The position numbers and the translations under genes are program-made. A stretch of DNA of 64,000 nt from Psychromonas algarum. GTDB lineage: Bacteria > Pseudomonadota > Gammaproteobacteria > Enterobacterales > Psychromonadaceae. The notes beneath the pieces are model-generated. The model made no database searches, was not told the origin of the DNA, and worked only from the letters and a program-made list of their open reading frames with translations. Positions 37,784 to 47,108 of the stretch are shown piece after piece. The DNA is taken from positions 124,001 to 188,000 of the forward strand of contig NZ_SNUW01000004.1 of the NCBI RefSeq assembly GCF_004376845.1. The letters are read 5' to 3'. Each line of letters begins with the position of its first letter. Within the stretch, counting starts at the first letter, position 1.

Positions 37784-38293
37784 TTATAACTGTTGTAATT
37801 GTGTTTCTGATAATGAAATATCATCATTTTTATTAACACCGATACCAGCATCAATAATAGCTTGTGCAATTTGTTTTGCTTCGCCTAACGAATGCATTTC
37901 ATAAGTACCACATTGGTATTCATTTAATTCAGGGATCTGATTTTGATTTTCAACGTTTAATACATCTTGCATTGAAGCTAACCAAGCTTGACCTACTTCT
38001 TGTTCTGTAGGTGCGCCAATCAAACTCATATAAAAACCTGTACGGCACCCCATTGGTGAAATATCAATAATTTCTACATTCTCACCATTTAAATGATCAC
38101 GCATAAAACCTGCATATAAATGCTCTAATGTATGAATACCTTTCTCAGATAAGATGTCTTTATTAGGCGCAGTAAAACGTAAATCAAATACTGTGATCGT
38201 ATCTTTACTTGGCGTTTGCATCGTTTTAGCAATACGTACTGCAGGAGCTTTCATAATTGTATGATCAACCGTAAAACTATCTAATAATGGCAT
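37784..38293 (-). CDS. luxS: S-ribosylhomocysteine lyase LuxS (AI-2 synthase)
   Basis: Cleaves S-ribosylhomocysteine to homocysteine and the AI-2 precursor DPD. The metal ligands are His54 and His58 in [10 protein letters not shown] and Cys128 in QCGTYEM; the catalytic Cys83 lies in MGCRTGFY. 169 residues matches Vibrio. Beside gshA and a lipoprotein gene; Vibrio and Enterobacteria also keep gshA-luxS together. Confidence 0.97.
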   Translation of the reverse strand: MPLLDSFTVDHTIMKAPAVRIAKTMQTPSKDTITVFDLRFTAPNKDILSEKGIHTLEHLYAGFMRDHLNGENVEIIDISPMGCRTGFYMSLIGAPTEQEVGQAWLASMQDVLNVENQNQIPELNEYQCGTYEMHSLGEAKQIAQAIIDAGIGVNKNDDISLSETQLQQL

Positions 38294-38368
38294 TTTTATT
38301 CCTTTTAACTAAATGGGTGACATGTACTAACAAGTCATTATTTTTAATAAGATATCAGTAACAAATTA

Positions 38369-38983
38369 TTATGTAAAAAATAGACGCCATAACCAGCTTG
38401 AATCTAGGTTTTCTTGGCAGCCTTTTAATTGTTGCGCATATTGTTTCGCACGCTTATCTACACGATGAGAAACTTTTATTAACCACGGTTTTTTATTATA
38501 ACTTTTCTTCCTAAACCCACCCCATCCTTCGTGGTAGTTAAGGTATTGGCTATAAGCATCCCATTTAGAAACACCGTTTATTTTATGTGTTTTACTAGTA
38601 AACCACCCCATAAAATCAACCGCATCGGCAAAATCATCACGAGAAGACCAAGTATTGCCGGTTTCGCGTTGATAATCACTCCAAGTCATCGTTTTTGCTT
38701 GTGCATACCCATAAGCATCACTTGCTCGACCAATAGGAATAAACCAAAAGTATTGCATTGGTGGCGCAGCATCATGTTTAAAACTACTTTCTTGATACAT
38801 CATTGCAAGCGGAACATGAATAGGTGTTCCCCAGCGCTCATTCATTTCTTTAGAGGCTGTATACCAATCTCTATTTTCAAAAAATATTTCACAAATATTA
38901 TCTGGATTTTTAGGTGGTGGCGTTGCACAACCAATTAAAATCAGAGGAAGTAGTAAAAAAATTACTTTTTTAAATACATTCAT
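38369..38983 (-). CDS. Lipoprotein with lysozyme/transglycosylase-like fold
   Basis: Signal peptide with lipobox LILIGC, start at ATG 38983 (an upstream in-frame start would overlap gshA). The mature part contains HVPLAMMYQESSFKHDA, in which the glutamate after YQ matches the catalytic Glu of goose-type lysozyme and SLT folds, then DAYGYAQAK and NYHEGWGGF. About 200 residues. It follows gshA by four bases. Peptidoglycan cleavage is inferred from the Glu motif. Confidence 0.75.
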   Translation of the reverse strand: MNVFKKVIFLLLPLILIGCATPPPKNPDNICEIFFENRDWYTASKEMNERWGTPIHVPLAMMYQESSFKHDAAPPMQYFWFIPIGRASDAYGYAQAKTMTWSDYQRETGNTWSSRDDFADAVDFMGWFTSKTHKINGVSKWDAYSQYLNYHEGWGGFRKKSYNKKPWLIKVSHRVDKRAKQYAQQLKGCQENLDSSWLWRLFFT

Positions 38984-38987
38984 CAGC

Positions 38988-40568
38988 TTATTCTTTTTTT
39001 GCATTATTAAAGTAATCATCTAAAAAATCAGGAAAAGATAATGTATCTGCAGCTTCAATTTGCTTTTGCTTATCAATAGATTGTTGTTTTTGTAGTGCAA
39101 AATCATTATCTGACCAAAGGTAATAGGGTTGCTCTTGTAACTGCATTTTATATTGCTTTGCTAAGTCTAAAGCTAATGAACCATTATCACCTTGCGAATC
39201 TTTAATGCGTTTTAAAATACGAGCTGAGCTAGTCTGCTCAGGAAACTCAAATCGAGGGCTAATATGCAACATCGCATTTTGGTAACGATTATCTACCCTG
39301 TCTTTATCTAATAAGATAGCCATGTCAGAAAGTTGTTCATTTAACCATTTTCCCCAACCTGCTACATTTAGCGTCTGTTCAGCAATAGTCAGCATTAATT
39401 TAGGATCTCGCCCACGAGTCACAACCTCAGAAAAATTATCAGAACATGCTTGATACTCTGACTTTGATAAGGATGGAGACTCTACACTTGCACACCAAGT
39501 TAAAAATAAATCTAAAAAGTTAACCTGTTCTTCTGTAATACCTAATTTACAAAATGGATTAACATCAAGAGAGCGAATTTCAATATATTCAATGCCACGA
39601 GCTTTTAAAGCTTGAGAAGGTGTTTCATTGCTTTTTTGAACACGTTTAGCCCTAATTGATGCGTACAATTCATTTTCTATCTGTAAAACATTATCATTTA
39701 GTTGAACATATTGTCCGTCTTTAACAACGCCCATTTCAGTGAATTCAGGTACTTTTTTATATAAAGCTTTGCGTACACTACCAAGATACGAATCTAAACT
39801 GTTATAACAAATATTCAAATCAGATTGAGAGCTATTGGTATAACCTAAATCACTCAAACGTAATGAGGTAGCATAAGGTAGATAGATAGTCCCTTTACCA
39901 GTTGATTCAAAAGGAAGATCTGTTTCTTTACCTTGTAAAAATGACTTACAAATAGCAGGTGAAGCACCAAATAGATAAGGGATAACCCAACCATAACGTA
40001 AGTAATTTCTAACTAATCCCATATAACCGGCAGACTGAGCATCTTGTCCAGTTAATGGTGAATTATGTAATTCCCCCCAATGATCCCAAAAAGCCGCCGG
40101 TAAAGAAAAGTTATAATGCACACCTGAAATAATTTGCATCATGCTGCCATAACGGTTTTTTAAACCTTGGCGATAAGTTGTTTTCATGGTGCCAATATTG
40201 GAAGTTCCAAACTGAGCTAATTGAACATTATCTTCGCTTTTCACATAACACGGCATACTCATAGGCCATAGATATTGATCACTAGGTAAATTTAAAACAA
40301 CATGATGATGGATATCATTAAGGTAATGGAATAGTTCATCAACATTAGTTGCAACAGGAGTAATAAATTCCAGTAAACTTTCAGCAAAGTCAGTCGTAAT
40401 CGAACTATGCGTCAGAGCACAGCCATAAGCACTAGGGTGGGCAGACTGTGATAATTGCCCATCTCCGTGGACACGTAACGTTTCACGCTCGATACCTCGG
40501 CCAAATGCAATAAAACACTGTGGGTGTTCGCTAAGGAAATGAATACGCTGTTGAAAGTTTTTAGCCAA
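38988..40568 (-). CDS. gshA: Glutamate-cysteine ligase GshA
   Basis: Joins glutamate and cysteine, the first step of glutathione synthesis. Motifs: FGRGIERETLRV near the N-terminus (ATP/metal site), HSSITTDFAESLLEFITP, GVHYNFSLP, and YIEIRSLDVNPF. From TTG 40568, which has AAGGG eight bases upstream, it is 526 residues, near E. coli's 518. A GTG at 40613 would add 15 residues. The lipoprotein gene follows directly and may be co-transcribed. Confidence 0.96.
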   Translation of the reverse strand: MAKNFQQRIHFLSEHPQCFIAFGRGIERETLRVHGDGQLSQSAHPSAYGCALTHSSITTDFAESLLEFITPVATNVDELFHYLNDIHHHVVLNLPSDQYLWPMSMPCYVKSEDNVQLAQFGTSNIGTMKTTYRQGLKNRYGSMMQIISGVHYNFSLPAAFWDHWGELHNSPLTGQDAQSAGYMGLVRNYLRYGWVIPYLFGASPAICKSFLQGKETDLPFESTGKGTIYLPYATSLRLSDLGYTNSSQSDLNICYNSLDSYLGSVRKALYKKVPEFTEMGVVKDGQYVQLNDNVLQIENELYASIRAKRVQKSNETPSQALKARGIEYIEIRSLDVNPFCKLGITEEQVNFLDLFLTWCASVESPSLSKSEYQACSDNFSEVVTRGRDPKLMLTIAEQTLNVAGWGKWLNEQLSDMAILLDKDRVDNRYQNAMLHISPRFEFPEQTSSARILKRIKDSQGDNGSLALDLAKQYKMQLQEQPYYLWSDNDFALQKQQSIDKQKQIEAADTLSFPDFLDDYFNNAKKE

Positions 40569-40701
40569 AAGTAAGCCCTTAAGGATGATTTTTGAGTGCG
40601 CTAACTTTACCACCTTAATTCATCGAACTAAATAAGCATTTGGTAGAAAGAAGCCAGTGAAAGCAGTAATTAGATACAAGTAATGAATTTATGCTTATAA
40701 A

Positions 40702-41109
40702 CTATAGAAAAAAGATCAACATTAACAATAAATAACGCAGACCTTTTCCGATTACAATATTAATAAAAGCAGTATATTTAGGTAATTTAAGCCAGCCTGC
40801 AAATAAACAAATAACATCTCCAATAATGGGCAACCAGCTTAACAACAATGCAGTATTTCCCCACTTCTTACAAAATATAAGTGTTTTAGGATATTTTTCA
40901 GCAGCCTTTTGTTGCCCAAACTGAATATAATAACCCATTAAATAAGTCACAATCGCCCCTAAACTATTCCCAAGAGTTACCGCTAAGAAGAATCCCCATT
41001 TTAATGTTGGTTCTTGCGCTAAATAATAAACAAACAATACCTCAGATCCACCTGGAAACAAGGTCGAAGAGATAAAACCACTAGTAAACAATAGCCAATA
41101 ATCATTCAT
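40702..41109 (-). CDS. yqaA: YqaA-family (SNARE-associated, DedA-like) membrane protein
   Basis: 135 residues with about four hydrophobic segments. FISSTLFPGGSEVLFVYYLA, TLGNSLGAIVTYLMGYY and SWLPIIGDVICLFAGWLKLP match E. coli YqaA and the DedA superfamily signature. DedA relatives flip lipids or couple to proton gradients; for YqaA itself this is not shown. Start taken at ATG 41109, aligned with E. coli; a GTG at 41118 is possible. Confidence 0.88.
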   Translation of the reverse strand: MNDYWLLFTSGFISSTLFPGGSEVLFVYYLAQEPTLKWGFFLAVTLGNSLGAIVTYLMGYYIQFGQQKAAEKYPKTLIFCKKWGNTALLLSWLPIIGDVICLFAGWLKLPKYTAFINIVIGKGLRYLLLMLIFFL

Positions 41110-41130
41110 TGATTTCACGCTTTACATAAA

Positions 41131-41160
41131 ATAAAAAAAGACCACAAAAGTGGTCTTTTT
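41131..41160 (-). terminator. Intrinsic terminator of oadGAB
   Basis: AAAAAGACCAC (41135-41145) and GTGGTCTTTTT (41150-41160) form the stem; on the minus strand it is followed by T7. About 30 bases past oadB. Confidence 0.9.
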
Positions 41161-41190
41161 GATAATCAGAATATGATTAATTTAAATACA

Positions 41191-42321
41191 TTACCCGACT
41201 AATGCTAATAGCACACCAGCAGCAACTGCACTTCCTAATACACCCGCAACATTAGGGCCCATTGCATGCATTAATAAGAAGTTATGTGGATTCGCTTCTA
41301 ATCCAACTTTGTTGGCCACTCGAGCAGCCATCGGTACAGCCGATACCCCTGCCGCACCAATTAATGGATTAATAGGTGTTTTAGAGAATTTACCCATTGC
41401 TTTAGCCATTAGTACACCTGAAGCCGTACCAATAGAAAAGGCAATTGCACCTAACCCTAAAATACCTAATGTTTCTAAGTTTAGGAACTTGTCTGCTGAT
41501 AATTTAGAACCAACACCTAAGCCTAAGAAAATAGTAACAATATTAATTAATTCATTTTGAGCCGTTGAACTTAAACGATCAACAACCCCAGACTCTCGCA
41601 TTAAATTACCTAAACAAAACATACCAACTAATGGCGTTGCGGCAGGTAAAAATAAGATTGTCATAAATAAAACAGCTAGCGGAAAGATAATCTTTTCTTT
41701 TTTGCTTACTGGACGCAATTGCTCCATTTTAATCTCACGCTCAGCTTGCGTTGTTAACGCTCGCATAATTGGCGGTTGAATAATAGGAACTAATGCCATG
41801 TAAGAATAAGCAGCAACTGCGATAGCTCCTAAAAGATCAGGTGCTAACTTTGAAGCTAAGAAAATAGCCGTAGGACCATCAGCTCCACCAATAATCGCAA
41901 TGGCAGAAGCATCCGCCAAACTAAAATCAAAACCTGGCACTAGATTTAATAAGATTGCACCAAATAATGTAGCAAAAATACCAAATTGAGCAGCAGCACC
42001 TAAAAATAAGGTTTTAGGATTAGCAATTAAAGCCCCAAAGTCAGTTAATGCCCCCACTCCCATAAAGATGATCAAAGGGAAAATGCCCGTTTCGATACCA
42101 ATATGGTAGATATAATAAAGCATGCCTCCTTCATCATTAAAACCAGCATTAGGAATATTAGCCAAAATAGCACCAAAGCCAATGGGTAATAATAATAAAG
42201 GCTCAAATTTACGTACAATTGCTAGATATAATAAAAGAGCGCCAACCGCCATCATCACTAATTCAGACCACTGAAAATTTGCAATTCCGGTATCAGCCCA
42301 GAGTGTAATTAATCCATCCAC
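41191..42321 (-). CDS. oadB: Oxaloacetate decarboxylase beta subunit (sodium pump)
   Basis: Integral membrane subunit that couples decarboxylation of carboxybiotin to export of Na+. About nine hydrophobic segments. The family's charged motif [19 protein letters not shown] contains the aspartate of the sodium path; [18 protein letters not shown] is the other conserved block. 376 residues is the shorter marine type. The gene is ten bases after oadA. Sodium specificity follows from the family. Confidence 0.97.
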   Translation of the reverse strand: MDGLITLWADTGIANFQWSELVMMAVGALLLYLAIVRKFEPLLLLPIGFGAILANIPNAGFNDEGGMLYYIYHIGIETGIFPLIIFMGVGALTDFGALIANPKTLFLGAAAQFGIFATLFGAILLNLVPGFDFSLADASAIAIIGGADGPTAIFLASKLAPDLLGAIAVAAYSYMALVPIIQPPIMRALTTQAEREIKMEQLRPVSKKEKIIFPLAVLFMTILFLPAATPLVGMFCLGNLMRESGVVDRLSSTAQNELINIVTIFLGLGVGSKLSADKFLNLETLGILGLGAIAFSIGTASGVLMAKAMGKFSKTPINPLIGAAGVSAVPMAARVANKVGLEANPHNFLLMHAMGPNVAGVLGSAVAAGVLLALVG

Positions 42322-42331
42322 GTTATCTTCC

Positions 42332-44119
42332 TTAACCTATTACAAATAGAGATTCAGCAACGGCAACAGCATCACCTTCTTTAATATTAATGGCTTGTAC
42401 TGTACCCGATTTAGGAGCACGAATTTCAGTCTCCATTTTCATCGCTTCCATGATAACTAACACATCGCCTTCATCTACATGGTCATTAACGTTAACTAAT
42501 ATTTTAAAAATATTACCCGCTAAAGGAGCTGGAACATCTTCCCCTTCACTTGTTGCTGCAGCTGCTTTATTAGCTGTAACAGTAGCTTCAACTTGTTCTC
42601 CACTGGTTTTAACAGGTGTAATACCATCAATGCTACCTTCAGGTCCTACTTGAACATGGAATAACTGTCCATCAACAGAAACAGAGTAAGCTTCAGGATC
42701 TTGATTTGCAGCAGTAACAACCAAATCATCGGCACTTGGTACTGGTTCAAAAGCAGCAGGATTATTGCGATTTTCTAAAAATTTAAGGCCAATTTCAGGG
42801 AATAATGCATAAATTAATGCATCATCGATTTCATTTTCAGCAACTTTAATGCCTTTTTCTGACGCTAATTTTTTAAATTCAGCTTCAATTGAAGCCATTT
42901 CAGGTGCAATATTATCTGCAGGGCGACAAGTAATCGCTTCAGCACCATCTAGCACTTTAGCTTGTAACTCAGCATTTACAGGAGCAGGGGCAGAACCATA
43001 CTCACCTTTTAAGACACCAGCAGTTTCTTTAGTGATATTTTTGTAACGTTCGCCCATTAATACATTGATGACGGCTTGCGTACCAACAATTTGCGAAGTA
43101 GGCGTAACTAAAGGAATAAAACCAAGATCTTCGCGAACACGAGGGATCTCTTTTAATACTTCATCCATCTTATCTGCAGCACCTTGCTGTTTAAGTTGGC
43201 TTTCCATATTCGTTAACATGCCACCAGGTACTTGTGCTAACAAGATACGCGGATCAACACCTTTTAATTCACCTTCAAATTTTACATATTTTTTGCGAAC
43301 TTCTCTGAAGTAAGAAGAGATCTCTTCTAATTTATGTAGATCTAAACCAGTGTCACGTGGTGTTCCTTCAACAATCGACACTAAAGTTTCTGTTGGTGAA
43401 TGACCGTAAGTCATACTCATTGAAGAAATAGCAGTATCGATAATATCAACACCTGCATCAATGGCTTTTTGCTGTGTTGCAACGCTTAGTCCTGTTGTCG
43501 CATGGCAGTGCAATGCTAATGGAATATTAGTGCAGGCTTTAATTTTAGTAACTAATTCTTCAGCCACATAGGGTTTTAATAGGCCGGCCATATCTTTGAT
43601 ACAAATAGAATGTGAGCCCATGTCTTCCATACGCTTAGCCATATCAACCCAACCATCGATGGTATGCACAGGGCTAGTTGTATAAGAAATTGTACCTTGC
43701 GCATGCGCACCTACATCAACAGCGGCTTTAATAGCGGTTTCAAAGTTACGAACATCATTCATTGCGTCAAAAATACGGAACACATCAACACCGTTAGTAT
43801 GAGCTCGTTCAATAAATTTTTGTACAACATCGTCAGCATAATGACGGTAACCTAATAAATTTTGTGCTCGTAATAGCATTTGTTGCGGGGTATTAGGCAT
43901 TGCAGCTTTTAAAGCTCGAATGCGATCCCAAGGATCTTCCCCCAAATAACGAATACATGAGTCAAAAGTAGCACCACCCCAAGTCTCTAAAGACCAGTAC
44001 CCTACTTTATCTAGTTTCTCTGCGATAGGCAGCATATCGTCAAGACGCATGCGCGTTGCAAATAATGATTGGTGTGCATCACGTAAAACAACTTCTGTGA
44101 TTGCTAGAGGCTTAGACAT
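42332..44119 (-). CDS. oadA: Oxaloacetate decarboxylase alpha subunit (biotin-dependent)
   Basis: Carboxyltransferase that moves CO2 from oxaloacetate to biotin. The TIM-barrel domain opens [18 protein letters not shown], with [17 protein letters not shown] and CHATTGLS. The PYC_OADA domain follows and a biotinyl domain ends the protein with the target lysine in MEAMKME. I start at ATG 44119, which has AAGGAG nine bases upstream; the ATG at 44152 that overlaps the oadG end has no such site. 595 residues. Ala/Thr/Val-rich linker before the biotinyl domain. Confidence 0.97.
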   Translation of the reverse strand: MSKPLAITEVVLRDAHQSLFATRMRLDDMLPIAEKLDKVGYWSLETWGGATFDSCIRYLGEDPWDRIRALKAAMPNTPQQMLLRAQNLLGYRHYADDVVQKFIERAHTNGVDVFRIFDAMNDVRNFETAIKAAVDVGAHAQGTISYTTSPVHTIDGWVDMAKRMEDMGSHSICIKDMAGLLKPYVAEELVTKIKACTNIPLALHCHATTGLSVATQQKAIDAGVDIIDTAISSMSMTYGHSPTETLVSIVEGTPRDTGLDLHKLEEISSYFREVRKKYVKFEGELKGVDPRILLAQVPGGMLTNMESQLKQQGAADKMDEVLKEIPRVREDLGFIPLVTPTSQIVGTQAVINVLMGERYKNITKETAGVLKGEYGSAPAPVNAELQAKVLDGAEAITCRPADNIAPEMASIEAEFKKLASEKGIKVAENEIDDALIYALFPEIGLKFLENRNNPAAFEPVPSADDLVVTAANQDPEAYSVSVDGQLFHVQVGPEGSIDGITPVKTSGEQVEATVTANKAAAATSEGEDVPAPLAGNIFKILVNVNDHVDEGDVLVIMEAMKMETEIRAPKSGTVQAINIKEGDAVAVAESLFVIG

Positions 44120-44151
44120 ATTCACTGGCTCCTTGATTAATTCTTTATCCA

Positions 44152-44406
44152 TTATGCTACTGGTTGTTTACGGTATTGTTTCACTGCACTAGTAATTGCA
44201 GCAATAACTTGAGGACTCATTTGTGCTTGAGGCTCTGATTTAGGTGTTACAGATTTTTTTTGTTTAGGTGTGCTTGGTTGGTCAGCTGGTACATATTTTG
44301 CCATTAGGCTAATAAAAACAAATAATAAGCCTAAAAATACGTAAACAAATGCCATCCCTAAACCAAGTAATGTTAATGCGGTAACTAATGACTCAGTAAT
44401 ATCCAT
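44152..44406 (-). CDS. oadG: Oxaloacetate decarboxylase gamma subunit
   Basis: 84 residues: one N-terminal membrane helix (about 14-36, [20 protein letters not shown]) and a Lys/Pro/Ser-rich cytoplasmic tail, the standard architecture of the assembly-promoting gamma subunit. First in the oadG-oadA-oadB operon. Confidence 0.93.
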   Translation of the reverse strand: MDITESLVTALTLLGLGMAFVYVFLGLLFVFISLMAKYVPADQPSTPKQKKSVTPKSEPQAQMSPQVIAAITSAVKQYRKQPVA

Positions 44407-44906
44407 AAAATCCTATCCTTTTTCCCTAAATATACCCGTTGATAATGTTTTCACATGATCAAAAGTGAATATTTATTCAAATAAACTTATTTTTAATATG
44501 TTGTAAACAATGACGATTAAATACGTGTCACTACTAGAAACCATATTAATAATAAATATTAATCAGCAAGTTATTTCACTTAATACCTATTTAAATCATA
44601 GAATTATTTAAAAAGGCCATTCTCGAGAGTTAAGATTGTACTGTTTTGCCCCTTGAAATGAAAGCAAGGAAGTTGATTCTATCGACGAGTATCATATTTC
44701 AACTTATATTTTTTCGGCATAAGTTAAAAAGATAATTAAATTAATCATGAAAATATCCAAAACAAATGATTAATTATGCATAATGGAGTAATTAAAAAAT
44801 TAAAAAGTGGAAAAAATGAATTATTAATCATTTAAATTGATTAAACATGCAAATAACTTAAAAAAATAATGAGAAGTTAATTTTATTGAGATAAGAAATA
44901 TAGAAA
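44407..44906. other. Gene-free stretch between oadG and the tRNA array
   Basis: About 500 very AT-rich bases that must hold the oad promoter (minus strand) and the 3' end of the tRNA transcript. I see no reading frame, stable hairpin or repeat worth naming. Confidence 0.55.
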
Positions 44907-44983
44907 TGGTGCGGGTGAAGGGATTCGAACCCCTGACCGCCTGGTTCGTAGCCAGGTACTCTATCCAGCTGAGCTACACCCGC
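44907..44983 (-). tRNA. tRNA-Arg (anticodon ACG), copy 3
   Basis: 77-base cloverleaf with CCA; the anticodon stem CCTGG/CCAGG encloses CTACGAA, anticodon ACG. This tRNA needs TadA (encoded at the left edge) to make inosine at position 34. Last of three identical copies. Confidence 0.97.
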
Positions 44984-45060
44984 ATGGTGTTTAATATTAT
45001 TGGGAATAATATTAATAAGCTCTAAAAACAAAAAAACTTACTTGCGTAAGTTCTAAAGAA

Positions 45061-45137
45061 TGGTGCGGGTGAAGGGATTCGAACCCCTGACCGCCTGGTT
45101 CGTAGCCAGGTACTCTATCCAGCTGAGCTACACCCGC
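45061..45137 (-). tRNA. tRNA-Arg (anticodon ACG), copy 2
   Basis: 77-base cloverleaf identical to its neighbours, CCA encoded, 63 to 77 bases from them. Confidence 0.97.
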
Positions 45138-45200
45138 CGCGATATTCTTTTGTTTTTATTCAATTCTTAAGCTCACCATCTTTTCGTGCAAATAGAAAGA

Positions 45201-45277
45201 TGGTGCGGGTGAAGGGATTCGAACCCCTGACCGCCTGGTTCGTAGCCAGGTACTCTATCCAGCTGAGCTACACCCGC
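45201..45277 (-). tRNA. tRNA-Arg (anticodon ACG), copy 1
   Basis: 77-base cloverleaf with anticodon ACG and encoded CCA, 18 bases downstream of tRNA-Ser on the same strand. Confidence 0.97.
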
Positions 45278-45295
45278 TTTAAGAATCTACAAGAA

Positions 45296-45388
45296 TGGCG
45301 GTGGAGGAGGGATTCGAACCCTCGAACAGGCTATAAACCCGTTACTCCCTTAGCAGGGGAGCGCCTTCGGCCACTCGGCCACCCCACC
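45296..45388 (-). tRNA. tRNA-Ser (anticodon GCT)
   Basis: A 93-base class II tRNA with a long variable arm. The anticodon stem CTCCC/GGGAG encloses CTGCTAA, anticodon GCT (AGC/AGU serine codons). CCA is encoded. First gene of the Ser-Arg-Arg-Arg array, which lies beside csrA as in Vibrio and E. coli. Confidence 0.97.
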
Positions 45389-45405
45389 GTCGTCTTGTGG
45401 CGCAC

Positions 45406-45433
45406 ATATTACTGTCTTATGAAAACAAGTCAA
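45406..45433 (-). promoter_or_regulatory. Promoter of the tRNA-Ser/Arg array
   Basis: On the minus strand TTGACT (45428-45433) and TAATAT (45406-45411) are 16 bases apart, followed by the GC-rich GTGCGCC discriminator just before tRNA-Ser. Confidence 0.72.
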
Positions 45434-45521
45434 ACACTTTTTAATAGAAAACTTTCTGCATGCTTACTAATCGAACAACCTGATTACTTTTCATCTAATT
45501 TGAATGAATTTCAGACATAAA

Positions 45522-45543
45522 AAAAGAGCAATTAAGCTCTTCT
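45522..45543 (-). terminator. Intrinsic terminator of csrA
   Basis: AAGAGC and GCTCTT form a short stem around TTAAT-type loop bases; the minus strand continues with T7. Located 18 bases past csrA. Confidence 0.75.
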
Positions 45544-45560
45544 TTTTATTACAACTAAAA

Positions 45561-45740
45561 TTAGCTAGTTGCGTTTTTTTCAGCTTGGATACGCATGTAG
45601 ATCTCTTCGCGATGTACAGACACATCTTTTGGAGCATTTACGCCTACACGTACTTGATTACCCTTTACACCTAGAACAGTAACAGTGACGTTGTCACCAA
45701 TCATTAAAGTTTCGCCAACACGACGAGTTAAAATTAGCAT
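45561..45740 (-). CDS. csrA: Carbon storage regulator CsrA
   Basis: Small RNA-binding dimer that blocks or stabilises mRNAs at GGA motifs. Translation gives 59 residues beginning [16 protein letters not shown] and with [17 protein letters not shown], essentially the E. coli sequence, including Arg44 of VHRE. Ribosome site AGGAGC upstream of the ATG. Lies downstream of alaS-lysC, the conserved order. Confidence 0.98.
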   Translation of the reverse strand: MLILTRRVGETLMIGDNVTVTVLGVKGNQVRVGVNAPKDVSVHREEIYMRIQAEKNATS

Positions 45741-45833
45741 TTTATGCTCCTAAATTATTTTATTTTTATTCACTTCAGTATGACTTAATGCACAATAAAT
45801 TCATCACTTATTTATAGTGCTATATCACAAATT

Positions 45834-47066
45834 TTATTTTTCTTGTGTAGGTTCAGACTCTAAATCAAATGCTTTGTGTAAAGCGCGTACAGCTAGCTCT
45901 AAATACTTGCTATCAACTAACACAGAAATTTTAATTTCAGAGGTTGCGATCTGATGGATATTAATCCCTTCTTCACCTAACGTTTCAAACATTTTTTGTG
46001 CAACACCAGGGTGGTTCCACATCCCTACACCTACGATTGAAACTTTAGCAATTTCATTGTTACCTTGAACTGAGTCTGCTTTTAATTTAGTACAAACAGT
46101 ATTTAGTAATTTACTCGCTTCTTCGTAATCATCACGATGTACAGTAAATGTAAAATCAGTTTTACCATCACCTAATGTATTTTGTACGATCATATCAACA
46201 TCGATATTTGCCGCACCAATAGGAGAAAGAATTTGTGCTGCAACTGTTGGTTGGTCAGGCACACCTGATAAAGTTAAACGACCTTCGTCACGATTAAACG
46301 CGATACCAGAGATGACAGGAGATTCCATTTTGTTTTCCTCATAACTAATTAACGTACCACCACCATCTTTAAAGCTTGAAAGTACACGTAGTGGCACATT
46401 GTATTTCCCTGCAAATTCTACAGAACGAATTTGTAATACTTTTGCACCTAAACTCGCCATTTCTAACATCTCTTCAAAGGTGATGCTATCAAGGCGACGA
46501 GCATTAGGCTCAACACGAGGATCTGTAGTGTAAACACCATCCACATCCGTGTAGATTTGACATTCATCGGCTTTCAACGCTGCAGCAATAGCAACGGCTG
46601 AAGTATCACTTCCTCCACGACCTAACGTGGTAATATTGTTATTTTCACAGCGGCCTTGAAAACCAGCAACAACAACAACACGTCCAGCTTTTAAATGCTT
46701 CTTAAGATTATCTGTCTCTACATCTAAAATACGTGCTTTAGAGTGACTACCATCTGTTTTAAGCTGGATTTGGTCACCCGTCATTGAAACAGCATCAACA
46801 TCCAAGTGATGTAATGCCATAGATAATAATGCAATTGTTGTTTGTTCGCCTGTTGTTAACAAAACATCCATTTCACGCGCACTTGGAGTACTATTAAACT
46901 CCTTTGCTAATGCGATTAATCGATTTGTTTCGCCAGACATTGCTGACAAAACGACAACAACATCATTACCAGCTTCTTTAGTTGCTTTAACTTTGTCAGC
47001 AACCGCTTTAATACGTTCAACATTGCCTACTGAAGTGCCGCCGTATTTTTGAACTATTAGTGCCAT
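45834..47066 (-). CDS. lysC: Aspartate kinase, single-function with ACT domains
   Basis: Phosphorylates aspartate at the head of the Lys/Thr/Met pathway. N-terminal kinase: VQKYGGTSVG, GFQGRCENNNITTLGRGGSD (substrate and nucleotide loop). From about 265 two ACT domains bind the feedback amino acid. ATG 47066 is preferred because GAGGA sits six bases before it; the ATG two codons upstream abuts that site. 410 residues is the alaS-linked aspartokinase of Vibrio and Pseudomonas, unlike E. coli's three larger enzymes. Confidence 0.95.
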   Translation of the reverse strand: MALIVQKYGGTSVGNVERIKAVADKVKATKEAGNDVVVVLSAMSGETNRLIALAKEFNSTPSAREMDVLLTTGEQTTIALLSMALHHLDVDAVSMTGDQIQLKTDGSHSKARILDVETDNLKKHLKAGRVVVVAGFQGRCENNNITTLGRGGSDTSAVAIAAALKADECQIYTDVDGVYTTDPRVEPNARRLDSITFEEMLEMASLGAKVLQIRSVEFAGKYNVPLRVLSSFKDGGGTLISYEENKMESPVISGIAFNRDEGRLTLSGVPDQPTVAAQILSPIGAANIDVDMIVQNTLGDGKTDFTFTVHRDDYEEASKLLNTVCTKLKADSVQGNNEIAKVSIVGVGMWNHPGVAQKMFETLGEEGINIHQIATSEIKISVLVDSKYLELAVRALHKAFDLESEPTQEK

Positions 47067-47108
47067 TTTCATTCCTCTCTATACAGATTCTGTATAGACC
47101 CTTAAATC

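Noticed and set aside
45200-45520. Plus-strand reading frame over the tRNA-Arg/Ser genes
   Set aside because: It is the antisense of two tRNA genes; such frames (with GFEPL and RRDSNPR strings) are a well-known artefact of opposite-strand tRNAs.
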